DNA from: Piezodorus guildinii
Lineage: Eukaryota > Arthropoda > Insecta > Hemiptera > Pentatomidae
DNA length: 64,000 nt
NCBI GenBank assembly: GCA_023052935.1
Contig: CM041295.1
Location: 162,922,366 to 162,986,365, forward strand
Direction: 5' to 3'
Shown: positions 9,500 to 20,212 of the stretch, piece by piece
Numbering within the stretch: position 1 is the stretch's first letter
Layout: every line of letters starts with the position of its first letter
The notes under the pieces: generated by a model
Database searches by the model: none
Seen by the model: only the letters and a program-made list of their open reading frames with translations
Told to the model about the DNA's origin: nothing
Made by a program: the position numbers and the translations under genes

Positions 9500-10330
9500 A
9501 GAGGAGGAATATTAAAAAAATCGGCATTTAAGCCATGTCAGACTATTTAAATCACGATAAAACCTACCAGATATTAAAGAGTTGGATATCAAATAGTTCA
9601 AATTATATATTTACCCGTTTTTTATCATTACTATTAAAATAAAATGGTCACTGTTGGAATATACAAAATTAAAGGTAACTTGTCTGACTATTTCAATCAT
9701 AACAAAACCTAGAAGGTATTATAAATATACTTTATATCCCATTAAATTTTATATCCATATAGCGAGCTTAATCAAAAAGTGCTCTAACATTTTTGAGAAA
9801 ATCGTAAAAAGGTGTAAAATGGTATAAAGTTGATCTTCTTTTCCGATTGGCTGATTTTTATGAAAAACTTGCTGTAACATCTGAGGCATATACACTCAGG
9901 CATATACACTTCTAAAATATGAAATTTCAGGTTAATACAACTTATTGTTTTCGAGCAAGACTTAACAACACACATAGATTTTGTTTATTTATTTAACGTC
10001 ACTTAATGCTTCTATGGCTAATCGGACGATGCTACAGTGGGAGTCCTAAATTTTGCCTATCCAGGTTTTATTAGTATGGGAGTAAAAAATCCTTAGTTAC
10101 GCCGTCCATCGGAGGGGACGTTAAAAGGTGGCCCCGAGCCTGTGCGATGTCAGGTACTCGTTAAAGATCCCTATCCTAATAGAGAGACCCTTTTTGCGGG
10201 ACTGGTCATTTGGATTCAGGGAACCATAAAACGTGTATTTCCGGCGAAAACACGAATTTGAATTTTTCACGGTCACAGTACTTTCCCTTACTTACCCTTT
10301 TCATATACCATATACATAAGTGAAAATAAA
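9500..10330 (+). repeat. Family X dispersed repeat, copy a (split by S1)
   Basis: The left half (9520-9970) has the family landmarks TCGGCATTTAAG, GTCAGACTATTT, AAACCTA and TTTTGAGAAAATCGTAAAAAGG. The right half (10190-10330) has CCTTTTTGCGGGACT..TCATTTGGA and AACGTGTATTTCCG. The two halves are contiguous in other copies, so S1 (9985-10197) inserted between them. No protein is encoded. The class of repeat is unknown to me. Confidence 0.7.
9985..10197 (-). mobile_element. SINE S1 with internal inversion
   Basis: 9985-10072 matches the 3' part of the complete S1 at 53567-53848 in the same orientation, up to CCAGGTTTTATTA. The next segment, 10073-10197, is the reverse complement of what should follow: it begins GGGAGTAAAAAATCC and ends CCCTATCCTAAT. 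The tRNA-like head is missing. An inverted 5' portion joined to a normally oriented 3' portion is the expected product of twin priming during LINE-driven retrotransposition. Confidence 0.75.
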
Positions 10331-10421
10331 TAACTGGTGTGATTGTTTTATATAATAATTCTCCTGTTTTTTTTAATATTTTTATTTTCAGAAGAATTTA
10401 CTAGTGACCAAAAGCCCCAGA

Positions 10422-10640
10422 ATTTATACATGTTATGGTATTGCACCAATTTATACATGTTATGGTATTGCACCAATTTATACATGTTATGGTATTGCAC
10501 CAATTTATACATGTTATGGGTATTGCACCAATTTATACATGTTATGGTATTGCACCAATTTATACATGTTATGGTATTGCACCAATTTATACATGTTATG
10601 GTATTGCACCAATTTATACATGTTATGGTATTGCACCAAT
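10422..10640. repeat. 27-bp minisatellite, about 8 copies
   Basis: The unit TTTATACATGTTATGGTATT plus GCACCAA repeats; one unit has an extra G (GGGTATTG). The period is divisible by three and the unit has few stop codons, so frames of 80-120 codons stay open on both strands (9-residue periodicity). These are by-products of the array, not genes. Confidence 0.92.
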
Positions 10641-10784
10641 TACATACATTCTCCTTCTTCCTATTTTTATAATAAATTTTATTTAAACAAAGTGGTGAGC
10701 TCAACACACTACTTTCAGTGAATCTGATGATGGATTAAGAAAGAACTAAACGATCAGTATACATTTTTAATTTCACTTACCTAT

Positions 10785-11325
10785 ACATGAAATATATAGT
10801 AAGGGAAAGTATTGTGATTGTGAAAATTTTCGAACTCAAGTTATAAACTGAAGCTCAAAAACTGAAGAGACAGTTCTACGCTCAAGATGTTACTGCAACT
10901 TTTTCACTAGAATCGGCTGACCTAATGTACTTTATACAATGAATTTTGCATATTTTTACGATTATCTCTAAAACGCGTCTAACTACAATGATTAAACATA
11001 CTATTTCGATGTAAAATTTAATTGGCTTTAATACATGTAGTTTTCTTTCTGATTGAAATAGTGTGACAGAGCTTAAATGCCGATATTTTAAAATTTCTTT
11101 ATCTAAAGTACCTTTAATTTTGTATATTCGAAAATAACCATAGCATGTTGTTGCCAATGAAAAAAAACCAAAAAAAAACGGTCAAATATACATATTAAAC
11201 GAATTTGATCACCATCTAAAGGAGAAAAGAACAAAAATCTTGTTCGTACATAAAAATAGTAATACATTAGAGCTTATTGTAAATAACAATTTTATATTGT
11301 TCTAATATTTAATATAATAATTTTG
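10785..11325 (-). repeat. Family X, copy b
   Basis: Read on the minus strand: TTTAAGCTCTGTC, ATCAGAAAGAAAACTACATG, CGATTTTTTC-like tracts and the terminal CACAATACTTTCCCTTAC next to CATATATTTCATG. It continues to 11160-11325 with sequence shared with copies at 53.4 kb and 56.05-56.4 kb (CTAAAGGAGAAAAGA, CGAAACTTAATTTAATTC), showing that the family is longer than 600 bp. Confidence 0.65.
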
Positions 11326-11329
11326 TTTC

Positions 11330-11830
11330 CAGCGAAACTTAATATAATTCATTACATTTTTTTCAGCAGTAAAATAAGTTGGCAGCGTTTTACAATATTT
11401 CAATTTAATCCTCTCTGTGTTTATATAATCATCTTTACTTGGTCAATAATGTTGACATATTTTAAAAAAGGATTAGTTAAGGTGCTTTTATGCATCAGTT
11501 TCAGCCGAGATCCTTTATATTTAAGGTAATTTGCTTGCACAAAATGGAAGAGAAAAAAATTAAGTTTTGTCATTTAATAAATTTTACTTGAGAAAAGGAA
11601 AATCCGCTGCAGAGGCTCTGTATTGCGATGATTCCTTCCTTAGCGACGTGGAGGCGCAAAGTCGAGCGGTCATCCTACAACTTTTTATGGTTACTAAATT
11701 ACAAAAATTACCTGAAAGATGGCAATATGTAATATATCGATATGGGTAATATATAATTGATTATGAATATTTACAAGAAGAAAATAGCCAGTAAACGACC
11801 AACTTACTTTATAACCCAATAGTTCTTTAA
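11330..11830 (+). pseudogene. Internally deleted mariner-like element
   Basis: From the ATG at 11544 the frame begins MEEKKIKFCHL and, after a one-base shift, reads RKGKSAAEALYCDDSFLSD, matching the start of mariner transposases (a K-GKSAAEA-type segment in the first helix-turn-helix). At 11695-11749 it reads KLQKLPERWQYVI..YG-stop, matching the mariner C-terminus (LPERWQ-V). The catalytic DD34D region between them is absent, so this is a deletion derivative. ACCCAATA near 11815 resembles a terminal repeat end, but the left terminus is not clear. The upstream part (11396-11530) is shared with 45.85-45.94 kb and 50.52-50.66 kb, which flank LINE-D copy 2. Confidence 0.7.
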
Positions 11831-12630
11831 TTCATTTTAACAACTGGGGAGAAAGATATCAACTTTGCGAAAAATCTGCTATTGTGCGTTTCGGAAATCA
11901 GAGACTTGAATTTTGAATTTTTATTGTTTACATTCATTTCACCAGAAACAAGAAAAAAAAAAAAGTTTCATCTTTTTGGAAGAATGGGACAGTAGCCTGG
12001 CTCCATCGCCTCGAAGTCACTTCTTAAGGTGACCGACCGATTAGGCAGGTCTGGCAAGAACACTGGGACAGATGGGCCAGAGGTGCCGAAAAAGGTTTTT
12101 GCCCGCGGGGGGTACACCGTATAATCGACGTGGGTCGTAGGAGGTTCACACCATTGCCGATCAATGCTACGAAACAAATCTATATTTTAAACAGTGCCAC
12201 TTGGACAAGTTCTAATTCCTTTCTTCCCTTCGGCTCCTTTGTTGTCAAAGTAAACCGCGCTGGGAGGAGATGGGTGGTGGGAAGGGCAAAAAACTGTTTG
12301 GCCTCTACTTTAAGGTAGGACGAAAGGGATTAAGATTCGTTATGTCGACCTTTGTGCAAGTATAAGTCAAATGGGACTTTGTGAAACGGCTTCTCTCTGA
12401 CGGCTTTTAATATGCCGACTATCTAATTGCCATAGAAAAATAACATGAAAACAAAGTTTAAGAGAAAAATAATACTGTGCGCTCAAGATACGTATCTGGC
12501 GGTAACAAACATTAATACCTACCAAATCCGCTATTTAGCGATAAGATTTTCTTTCGTTTTTCAATAATAAAACTTTTTCGCGAGTAGCACTTGTTTTTGG
12601 TATTAGGATCGGTTAAATAAAAATGAAGTT
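11831..12630. other. Spacer with a GC-richer patch, no gene recognised
   Basis: About 11970-12430 is less AT-rich than its surroundings (for example GCCCGCGGGGGG near 12100). The short frames on both strands there have no motif I recognise. It could be an eroded element or a conserved non-coding fragment. Confidence 0.35.
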
Positions 12631-12635
12631 AATAG

Positions 12636-14929
12636 ATTGAAGTATTTATTTTAAAAATTACTTAGAATAAAAGAGAAGTAAAGATTGAAGTATTTTAATA
12701 CTGATGAAGAGAGATTCACTCTAGCATACTAACAAGAGCAAGTAAAAGATTGAAGTATTTTATAATACTGATAGAAAAGAAGAGAATTATACTCGAGCAT
12801 ACTAACAAGAGCAAGTAAAAGATTGAAGTATTTTATAATACTGATAGAAAAGAAGAGAATTTACTCTAGCATACTAACAAGAGCAAGTAAAAGATTGAAG
12901 TATTTTATAATACTGATAGAAAAGAAGAGAATTTACTCTAGCATACTAACAAGAGCAAGTAAAAGATTGAAGTATTTTATAATACTGATAGAAAAGAAGA
13001 GAATTATACTCTAGCATACTAACAAGAGCAAGTAAAAGATTGAAGTATTTTATAATACTGATAGAAAAGAAGAGAATTCTACTCTAGCATACTAACAAGA
13101 GCAAGTAAAAGATTGAAGTATTTTATAATACTGATAGAAAAGAAGAGAATTCACTCTAGCATACTAACAAGAGCAAGTAAAAGATTGAAGTATTTTATAA
13201 TACTGATAGAAAAGAAGAGAATTCCACTCTAGCATACTAACAAGAGCAAGTAAAAGATTGAAGTATTTTATAATACTGATAGAAAAGAAGAGAATTATAC
13301 TCTAGCATACTAACAAGAGCAAGTAAAAGATTGAAGTATTTTATAATACTGATAGAAAAGAAGAGAATTATACTCTAGCATACTAACAAGAGCAAGTAAA
13401 AGATTGAAGTATTTTATAATACTGATAGAAAAGAAGAGAATTCTACTCTAGCATACTAACAAGAGCAAGTAAAAGATTGAAGTATTTTATAATACTGATA
13501 GAAAAGAAGAGAATTCACTCTAGCATACTAACAAGAGCAAGTAAAAGATTGAAGTATTTTATAATACTGATAGAAAAGAAGAGAATTCTACTCTAGCATA
13601 CTAACAAGAGCAAGTAAAAGATTGAAGTATTTTATAATACTGATAGAAAAGAAGAGAATTCTACTCTAGCATACTAACAAGAGCAAGTAAAAGATTGAAG
13701 TATTTTATAATACTGATAGAAAAGAAGAGAATTATACTCTAGCATACTAACAAGAGCAAGTAAAAGATTGAAGTATTTTATAATACTGATAGAAAAGAAG
13801 AGAATTATACTCTAGCATACTAACAAGAGCAAGTAAAAGATTGAAGTATTTTATAATACTGATAGAAAAGAAGAGAATTCACTCTAGCATACTAACAAGA
13901 GCAAGTAAAAGATTGAAGTATTTTATAATACTGATAGAAAAGAAGAGAATTCCACTCTAGCATACTAACAAGAGCAAGTAAAAGATTGAAGTATTTTATA
14001 ATACTGATAGAAAAGAAGAGAATTCACTCTAGCATACTAACAAGAGCAAGTAAAAGATTGAAGTATTTTATAATACTGATAGAAAAGAAGAGAATTCTAC
14101 TCTAGCATACTAACAAGAGCAAGTAAAAGATTGAAGTATTTTATAATACTGATAGAAAAGAAGAGAATTTACTCTAGCATACTAACAAGAGCAAGTAAAA
14201 GATTGAAGTATTTTATAATACTGATAGAAAAGAAGAGAATTTACTCTAGCATTCTAACAAGAGCAATAAAAGATTGAAGTATTTTATAATACTGATAGAA
14301 AAGAAGAGAATTCTACTCTAGCATCTAACAAGAGCAAGTAAAAGATTGAAGTATTTTATAATACTGATAGAAAAGAAGAGAATTCTACTCTAGCATACTA
14401 ACAAGAGCAAGTAAAAGATTGAAGTATTTTATAATACTGATAGAAAAGAAGAGAATTTACTCGTAGCATACTAACAAGAGCAAGTAAAAGATTGAAGTAT
14501 TTTATAATACTGATAGAAAAGAAGAGAATTATACTCTAGCACACTAACAAGAGCAAGTAAAAGATTGAAGTATTTTATAATACTGATAGAAAAGAAGAGA
14601 ATTCTACTCTAGCATACTAACAAGAGCAAGTAAAAGATTGAAGTATTTTATAATACTGATAGAAAAGAAGAGAATTCTACTCTAGCATACTAACAAGAGC
14701 AAGTAAAAGATTGAAGTATTTTATAATACTGATAGAAAAGAAGAGAATTCTACTCTAGCATACTAACAAGAGCAAGTAAAAGATTGAAGTATTTTATAAT
14801 ACTGATAGAAAAGAAGAGAATTATACTCGAGCATACTAACATGAGCAAGTAAAAGATTGAAGTATTTTATAATACTGATAGAAAAGAAGAGAATTCTACT
14901 CTAGCATACTAACAAGAGCAAGTAAAAGA
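12636..14929. repeat. Satellite array, ~73-bp unit, about 31 copies
   Basis: The unit runs AGCAAGTAAAAGATTGAAG, TATTTTATAATACTGATAG, AAAAGAAGAGAATTCTACTC, TAGCATACTAACAAG. Copies are nearly identical. Most variation falls in two or three bases after GAGAATT (C, TA, CC, T), giving 71-73-bp variants that alternate along the array. The first two units (12636-12780) are the most diverged. Each unit holds the perfect palindrome GTATTTTATAATAC with near-dyad symmetry. No ORF of interest. Confidence 0.95.
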
Positions 14930-15470
14930 ACATAGTGTGCAATACTTTTTTACATTGTATATATATTATGTATAAATAAATTTTTATTATGATCAAAATC
15001 TAAAAAAATTTTAACAAGCGTTAATTGAACTTTTTATTAAGGATCCTTCAACTAATTTATTATTATTTAAATTTATTGTAAAAAGAAAAGATAAGACGTG
15101 CTAATACTTTCTTCGTTCACTGTATATGTATCCACGTACTACATAGTGAGCGGGTTTTTTTGTTTACATGTTTCAACCTTTAAAACCATTGTGCATGACC
15201 TTTCATTATATTCCCATTTAATGAGGCGAGCCTAGAAAAATACATTAAAAATGGAAGCTAATCCATGAAGCTATCAAGTTTCCATTACTGCGGTACTGGG
15301 CAAACATCATTATACAATTAAAGCACCCGGTTGATTGGATGTTAAGACTCTGTCAAATCATTGGCTACACATTACCTGGCAATTACCACTAGCGAGTTAT
15401 TTATTTGTTTTATTTCTTAGCATTCCTTTGCGTTTTTAAATCTGATGTATCCATTTCTTGAAGGAAAATA
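14930..15470. other. Spacer, no gene recognised
   Basis: AT-rich, no ORF over 60 codons and no repeat matched elsewhere in the window. Confidence 0.4.
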
Positions 15471-15474
15471 AAAT

Positions 15475-15630
15475 AAAATATCGGTGTTTAGGCCCTGTCA
15501 GACTATTTCAATCAGAATGAAATCTACGCCATATTAAAGTCTATAAAATTTTACATCAATACATGGAGTATTATTGAAAACGTAATGGCCGTTTTTGAGA
15601 AAATCAATAAAGTAAAATGTAATCTCACTA
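15475..15630 (+). repeat. Family X, copy c (fragment)
   Basis: Contains TATCGGTGTTTAGGCCCTGTC, ATTTCAATCAGAATGAAAT and CCGTTTTTGAGAAAATC. Only the central part of the family is present. A 30-bp T-run follows at 15731-15760. Confidence 0.65.
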
Positions 15631-15760
15631 TGTTAATTGTTTCTGGTAGCAATATGTTTGAAATTCGACATAATTAAACATTGTATTTGGGTAGTAGTTA
15701 AAAATACTAATTAAGAACTAAGAAACGTCTTTTCTTTTTTTTTTTTTTTTTTTTTTTTTT

Positions 15761-16260
15761 ATTTCATTAAGTGTATGATATAAATAAGTGGGAAAAAAAC
15801 AACAAAAATATTCGAATCGATCAAATCCATTACCATAAAAAATTAAAGCGTAGGTGATGCGATATATATATATATTCTGGGACAAGTCCCTTCAGGATAA
15901 TATGACAGGAAATAAAAAGTGGATTTAAGACTGGAGTCTTATTGTACAATAATTGAAAGCAATTGAATTAAACTAATAAAATAACTCAAAAGATAAAGTC
16001 TAGTAAAAATACATAAACAACAGAAAAAAAATGTATGTTAACATGAGAATAGAAAAATAATATATGATAAAAATATAATTAGATTTAAAAGTAAAAATAT
16101 ACTGTTTAAAATAAAGAGATTAAAAAAAAAAAGAAATTACAATTCTTCAGAATGTTTTCAAAATAATACATAATTTAATCTTTGACAATATAATTGTTTC
16201 AAATATTATTCGCTCTTAGATGTATCCATGAATATAAAAAATTAAATAAACGTACCTGTC
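15761..16260. other. A-rich spacer, no gene recognised
   Basis: Includes (TA)n at 15866-15876 and A-rich sequence. No frames or repeats recognised. Confidence 0.4.
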
Positions 16261-16289
16261 TGCTTTATTTGTCAATTTCCCCTGAAATT

Positions 16290-16665
16290 AGCATCTACTA
16301 GGGATTATTTGGAAATTGAATTGATAGGAAATGGCTGAATAGACGGACGGGATTTAAATGTTGAAAGAAATTTAGCGTCCCGGATATTGGAAGGAATGGA
16401 GTTCCACAAGGATGCGGATCGGATTAAGAGCGGTCTATTGAAAACTGTGGATCGATGGGACGTTACATACAGAGCAGAAGGGTGCCAGCGGGTGTTACAG
16501 GAACGAACGGAGGATTTGAGTTTAAGGAGATCTGAGATGTGAAACAGAAAAGCGGGATTGGATAACTTGGTAGAGGAAGGATGCCAGGAAATACTTTCGA
16601 CGGAAGGAAGGGTGAAGCCACTTCAACTCCTCGTAAAATAGAGGTGTATCTTGATATAGTTGTAA
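16290..16665 (-). pseudogene. LINE ORF2 C-terminal fragment (CR1/Jockey-like)
   Basis: On the minus strand one frame reads PLFYEELKWLHPSFRRKYF and SFLYQVIQSRFS up to a stop. After a frameshift another reads LLIRSASLWNSIPSNIRD and FLSTFKSR. The SLWNSIPSNIR segment followed by FK is the hallmark C-terminal block of CR1- and Jockey-type ORF2 proteins. The catalytic palm is not present. It may belong to the same family as LINE-C (27.9-30.4 kb), which lacks its own C-terminus, but this cannot be shown here. Confidence 0.65.
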
Positions 16666-16669
16666 TTGG

Positions 16670-17580
16670 CGAGGAGTATCGATTAATGATATCTGTAGCT
16701 GTCCCTCCGTTGAATAAAAATACCCACGTCTCCTAGACTATTTATGATAGTTTTATGGTGCGAGCACAAGATAAATTTATTTAATTTTTTACATCTTCTG
16801 TTGATAATTACTTGCACTCTCCCCTTTTTATGGTCAACGTCTGAGAAGAACCTCAGTGACTGGCGTTGCATCATCGTTATTAGCTTTTTGATGTTGAGGA
16901 CACCGACAGAACATGAAGACAGACTGCGATCCAGATGACACACTCCAGGTGCCGATATGCAAATGAGTCCCCAGAGCCGACAAATCCCTCCTTCCTCCTC
17001 ATATTTTATTTAGCTGCCAAGGAAGCATTTAAGCTACCTTCTATAGATTTATAGCTGACCTAAAAGTCAATTTTTTTCCTTGGAAGCTAGGTAAGAGTAT
17101 TAAGACGCCGGGAGACCCCGTTTACGATAAACATGATGCCGTTTATTGCCCTATTTAGTTTTTAGCGCCTAACCGAATCCCCGAACTAATCCCTTCTCCC
17201 CGAAGGTGAATAAAATAATCTTATTTTCCTTCTAACGTTAATGTCCGAGATGAGATCCTTCGGAAGCCGCTCCTGACACCTTTTAGTAGAGATGAGATTT
17301 AATTCCACTATGTACTCAGCAGTAAATCTTCCTAGTCGATTTATCTAAACCTATCCTCATTTCATAGCTAAACCTACTTTTCCCTCTCTCTTTCCCGCCT
17401 GCTCGATGAATGATACTTCACTAATATTGTATGAACTCATAAACATACATTATGACTTTCACTTACTGCGGTAGAAAATTATTGGGCTGTTTTTATGTTT
17501 CTTCCAAAAAAAACTTTTATTAAAATAAAAACATTACTCGTTTGGGGTATTTGAGAAGTGGGGGAAGAATGAAATATTTT
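16670..17580. other. Spacer, less AT-rich, no gene recognised
   Basis: The frames at 16683-16943 on both strands overlap each other and show no motif. Sequence between 16950 and 17400 is less AT-rich than average but matches nothing else in the window. Confidence 0.35.
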
Positions 17581-17589
17581 TTTTCATAG

Positions 17590-17716
17590 TGGATATAATT
17601 AGTTGACCGTTAAGATTTACTAGAAGAAATTAGTCCTGGTGGCGGTCAGTTAATGAAAGTAATAATTTTACTTTCAATCATTTACTGACCGCCGCCCGGA
17701 CTAATTTCTTCCAGAA
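17590..17716. mobile_element. M1 hairpin MITE, copy 1
   Basis: GAAGAAATTAGTCCTGGTGG (17621-17640), with CGGTCAGT-TAATGAAAGTA after it, is mirrored by TACTTTCA...ACTGACCGCCGCCCGGACTA and ATTTCTTCC at 17668-17714. This gives arms of about 45 bp around a tiny loop. The left flank GTGGATATAATTAGTTGACCG is shared with copies at 41.5 kb and 60.9 kb, so it belongs to the element. Confidence 0.8.
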
Positions 17717-17719
17717 ATA

Positions 17720-18735
17720 AGTTTTATTAGATTATATTCAATATTGTTTTTTCCACAGGTATTTATTAATATTTCCACTTGTTTATCTAGTAAACTTCTT
17801 TTAGTTCTATCGCTACAGTATTTTTTTAAATTTGTATATTGTCACTAAAAGAATTATTGTATTATATTATTTTTATTTATGTTTAATTGGTTTATCTTTC
17901 ATTAATTGAGAGGTTGATTTCCAAAAGGTACAATATCCATGCTGGGAAAATTTACAGGAAGCCCATAGGTCTGTCATAACTTATTACAATTAAAGCAACT
18001 TATTTCATTATTTCCGCATTAAAATCTAAAATTTTCTTTTGACTATATTATTAACACTATATTAAAGTTATAAAATGGAATATTAATATCAATTAGTACA
18101 TTTGGAAAAAACATTGCATTTCTAAATCGCGCTTTTGAAGGACGTGAGTATTCATTAGATAAAACAAATAGGATATTCAGATAAAACTAAATTATGACAA
18201 TACAAATAGGTCAAAAAATCAATTTCGTAAAACATTTTTCCTTCAGTACCTATTAGATATCAACGTCTCAATTCTGGGCCAGATATAGATCCCTTATTAT
18301 ATCCAGGATAGTAATTTTATTCAGAAGACTAAATATCAGACTAATATTTATTTATTTATTTTTATTTTATATTTAAACTTTTTTATCAATACATTTATTT
18401 TTCATTTTGTCTAACAAAATTATTTTCTGAAGATTGTTTTTATTTTATTTATTTCTTGTGTCATATATATATATATATATTCAACCATAATCCTAAATAG
18501 TAGTTAATGATGTTCATTTTGTCTATTGGCCATTGTACAGACCTGTTATTGTTAAGAGAACCAGTCCTAGAAGAAAAAATATTTTCTATTCTAATCTATT
18601 TCACCCATCTTCGGTATCCAACAAGAAATATCAACACATCACTAAATATTCATTAAAACAACGTAATTATAATGTAAATGATTAAACATTTGTTGGTTAT
18701 TTTAAACAGTTATTCAAAAAATATTAGCGAAATTA
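17720..18735. other. Spacer, no gene recognised
   Basis: AT-rich; (TA)n at 18462-18481. No supported ORF. Confidence 0.4.
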
Positions 18736-18739
18736 TTTT

Positions 18740-19045
18740 TAAAAAAGTATCATTACTATTAAAGTGAAACAGTGACTTTTTTCGAGTATACAAAATTAAA
18801 GGTACTTAAGAGGAAATTGTTTTCGAAAAATCAGCATTTTAGCATTGTCTGACAATTTAAATCATAATAAAACCTACAAGATATTATAAATATACTTTAA
18901 AGCCCATTTAATTTTACATCGGTATAGCAAGTTTAATCAAAATCTCGAGCCGTTTTTTAGAAAATCGTAAAAAGGTACAAAATGGTATTAAGTGGCATTT
19001 CTGGTTCGCAAATTTTGTTGAAAAAGTTGCTATATGTATATATAT
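18740..19045 (+). repeat. Family X, copy d
   Basis: Landmarks ACAAAATTAAAGGTACTTAAG, TCAGCATTTTAGCATTGTC, TTTAATCAAAATC and AGAAAATCGTAAAAAGGTAC are in family order. Homology stops near 19045, where a LINE tail begins. Confidence 0.7.
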
Positions 19046-19059
19046 AAAAGCATCCATAT

Positions 19060-19262
19060 ACACATCAATATCCCACTTGATGCAGACTTAGCCCAAATAA
19101 AAATCGCCCACCTCCATTAATTACAAATTAGCAGCCCATAAAATCATAAACCCGCTTGCCAGCAACCTCTCATCACTTCTGATAATTCTCTTCTCATCCC
19201 CGAGGGGCCTGAAACTGAACCTGAAAGACGGTAGCCTCTAGAGTAATAAAATTAATTTAAAA
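19060..19262 (+). pseudogene. Jockey-like ORF2 C-terminal tail
   Basis: Reads INIPLDADLAQIKIAHLH and, past a stop, scraps of an NPLINRLAS-type segment and a terminal E-R-PLE-like end, followed by (TAA)n. This is the usual end of Jockey-clade ORF2 (a D-x-HxxLxxHPNPL region and a short 3' tail). Too short to assign a family. Confidence 0.5.
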
Positions 19263-19400
19263 AGTGCTAATAATAATAAACATTACAGTGTTACCTAAAA
19301 GAATCATTGAAGTGCTACCACAGAGAAGCTTCTTCACAAAACAATTTCACGCCTATAATTGTAAATTAGGCCTTTTACTTGTTGTATACATGGTATATAC

Positions 19401-20204
19401 CTGTGGTTCCCAACTGCTGGTTCAGAGTTCCGCGAAGTGACATTTGAAAATAATTTTAATTACCTTATTACAAAAAATATTTGTAAAGCCTTGGCTTTTA
19501 ATTATAGCCACACGCTCTAAACGTACAAATTTAAAATTCTACATTATACGATTGCTTGTGTTTACTGACAAGGGTCTGCTACTGCACAATTACAACCTAA
19601 AAATTAGTCATTTTCTAACATTGTTAAAATCATGAGCTTATAGAGCAGATGTATCGTAGGAGATAATGAACAATATTTGATTTCTTCATGAGTGTTCCAA
19701 TAAATACCTTCTTCTATAAGTTTTAAATTTTACGTTATTTTTATTCACTTAGGTGACTTTCACATCACACACAGTGGCTATCGGACGATATTACAACAGA
19801 AGTCTTAAATTTTGTTTATCCAGGGTTCATTAGGATGGGAATCTTATATGAGGACCTGACATAGCAGATGATCTGGACCACCATTTCACGTTCCCTATGG
19901 AGGACAGCATAACGAAGGATTTTTCATTCCTTAGAAAAAATCTAGGACCATCTGCCAGGTTTAACAGTAACTTTTGATTATTTAATTTTTCGCGGATTGA
20001 AGTAAACTGCTAGGGCCTAGTTCTTTTTTCTTCGTTTCTATTTCCCTTCTTGGCATCTTCTATAACACAGAGTTTCGGTCGAGGTATTTCGCATGCAATG
20101 TACGGGATGCAGTAAAATCCAATAAAAATCTAAATTTTTCGAATTTGGGGGTCCTTTGAAATTGTATGAAGGGGTCCGCTAAATTTTTTTGTTGGCAACC
20201 ACTG
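19401..20204 (+). mobile_element. hAT-type non-autonomous element, copy 2, bounded
   Basis: The left end CTGTGGTTCCCAAC (19401-19414) and the right end GTTGGCAACCACTG (20191-20204) are inverted repeats, 12 of 14 positions, of the CAGTGGTT-C-AAC type common in hAT transposons. The flanks GTATATAC (19393-19400) and GTATATAG (20205-20212) are an 8-bp target duplication with one mismatch, the hAT length. The 804-bp interior encodes no transposase. It contains a diverged S1 SINE (19755-19985). The right ~200 bp recurs inverted at 31.05-31.26 kb. Confidence 0.82.
19755..19985 (-). repeat. Diverged S1 SINE inside the hAT-like element
   Basis: Matches S1 in order: GTGGCTATCGGACGAT, TTAAATTTTG.TTATCCAG, GACCTGACATAGCA, GACAGCATAACGAAGGATTTTT and ATCTAGGACCATCTGCCAGG. 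The B-box region is lost. The paralogous S1 piece in hAT-like copy 1 (2385-2475) implies that S1 inserted before this hAT family spread. Confidence 0.65.
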
Positions 20205-20212
20205 GTATATAG

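Noticed and set aside
10718..10755. CTGATGATGG...GAAAG near 10722 as a hammerhead
   Set aside because: No complementary stem II, and no NUH site with a matching stem I.
12636..14929. Possible CRISPR array (regular direct repeats)
   Set aside because: Repeats are contiguous 73-bp units with no unique spacers, and the genome is eukaryotic.
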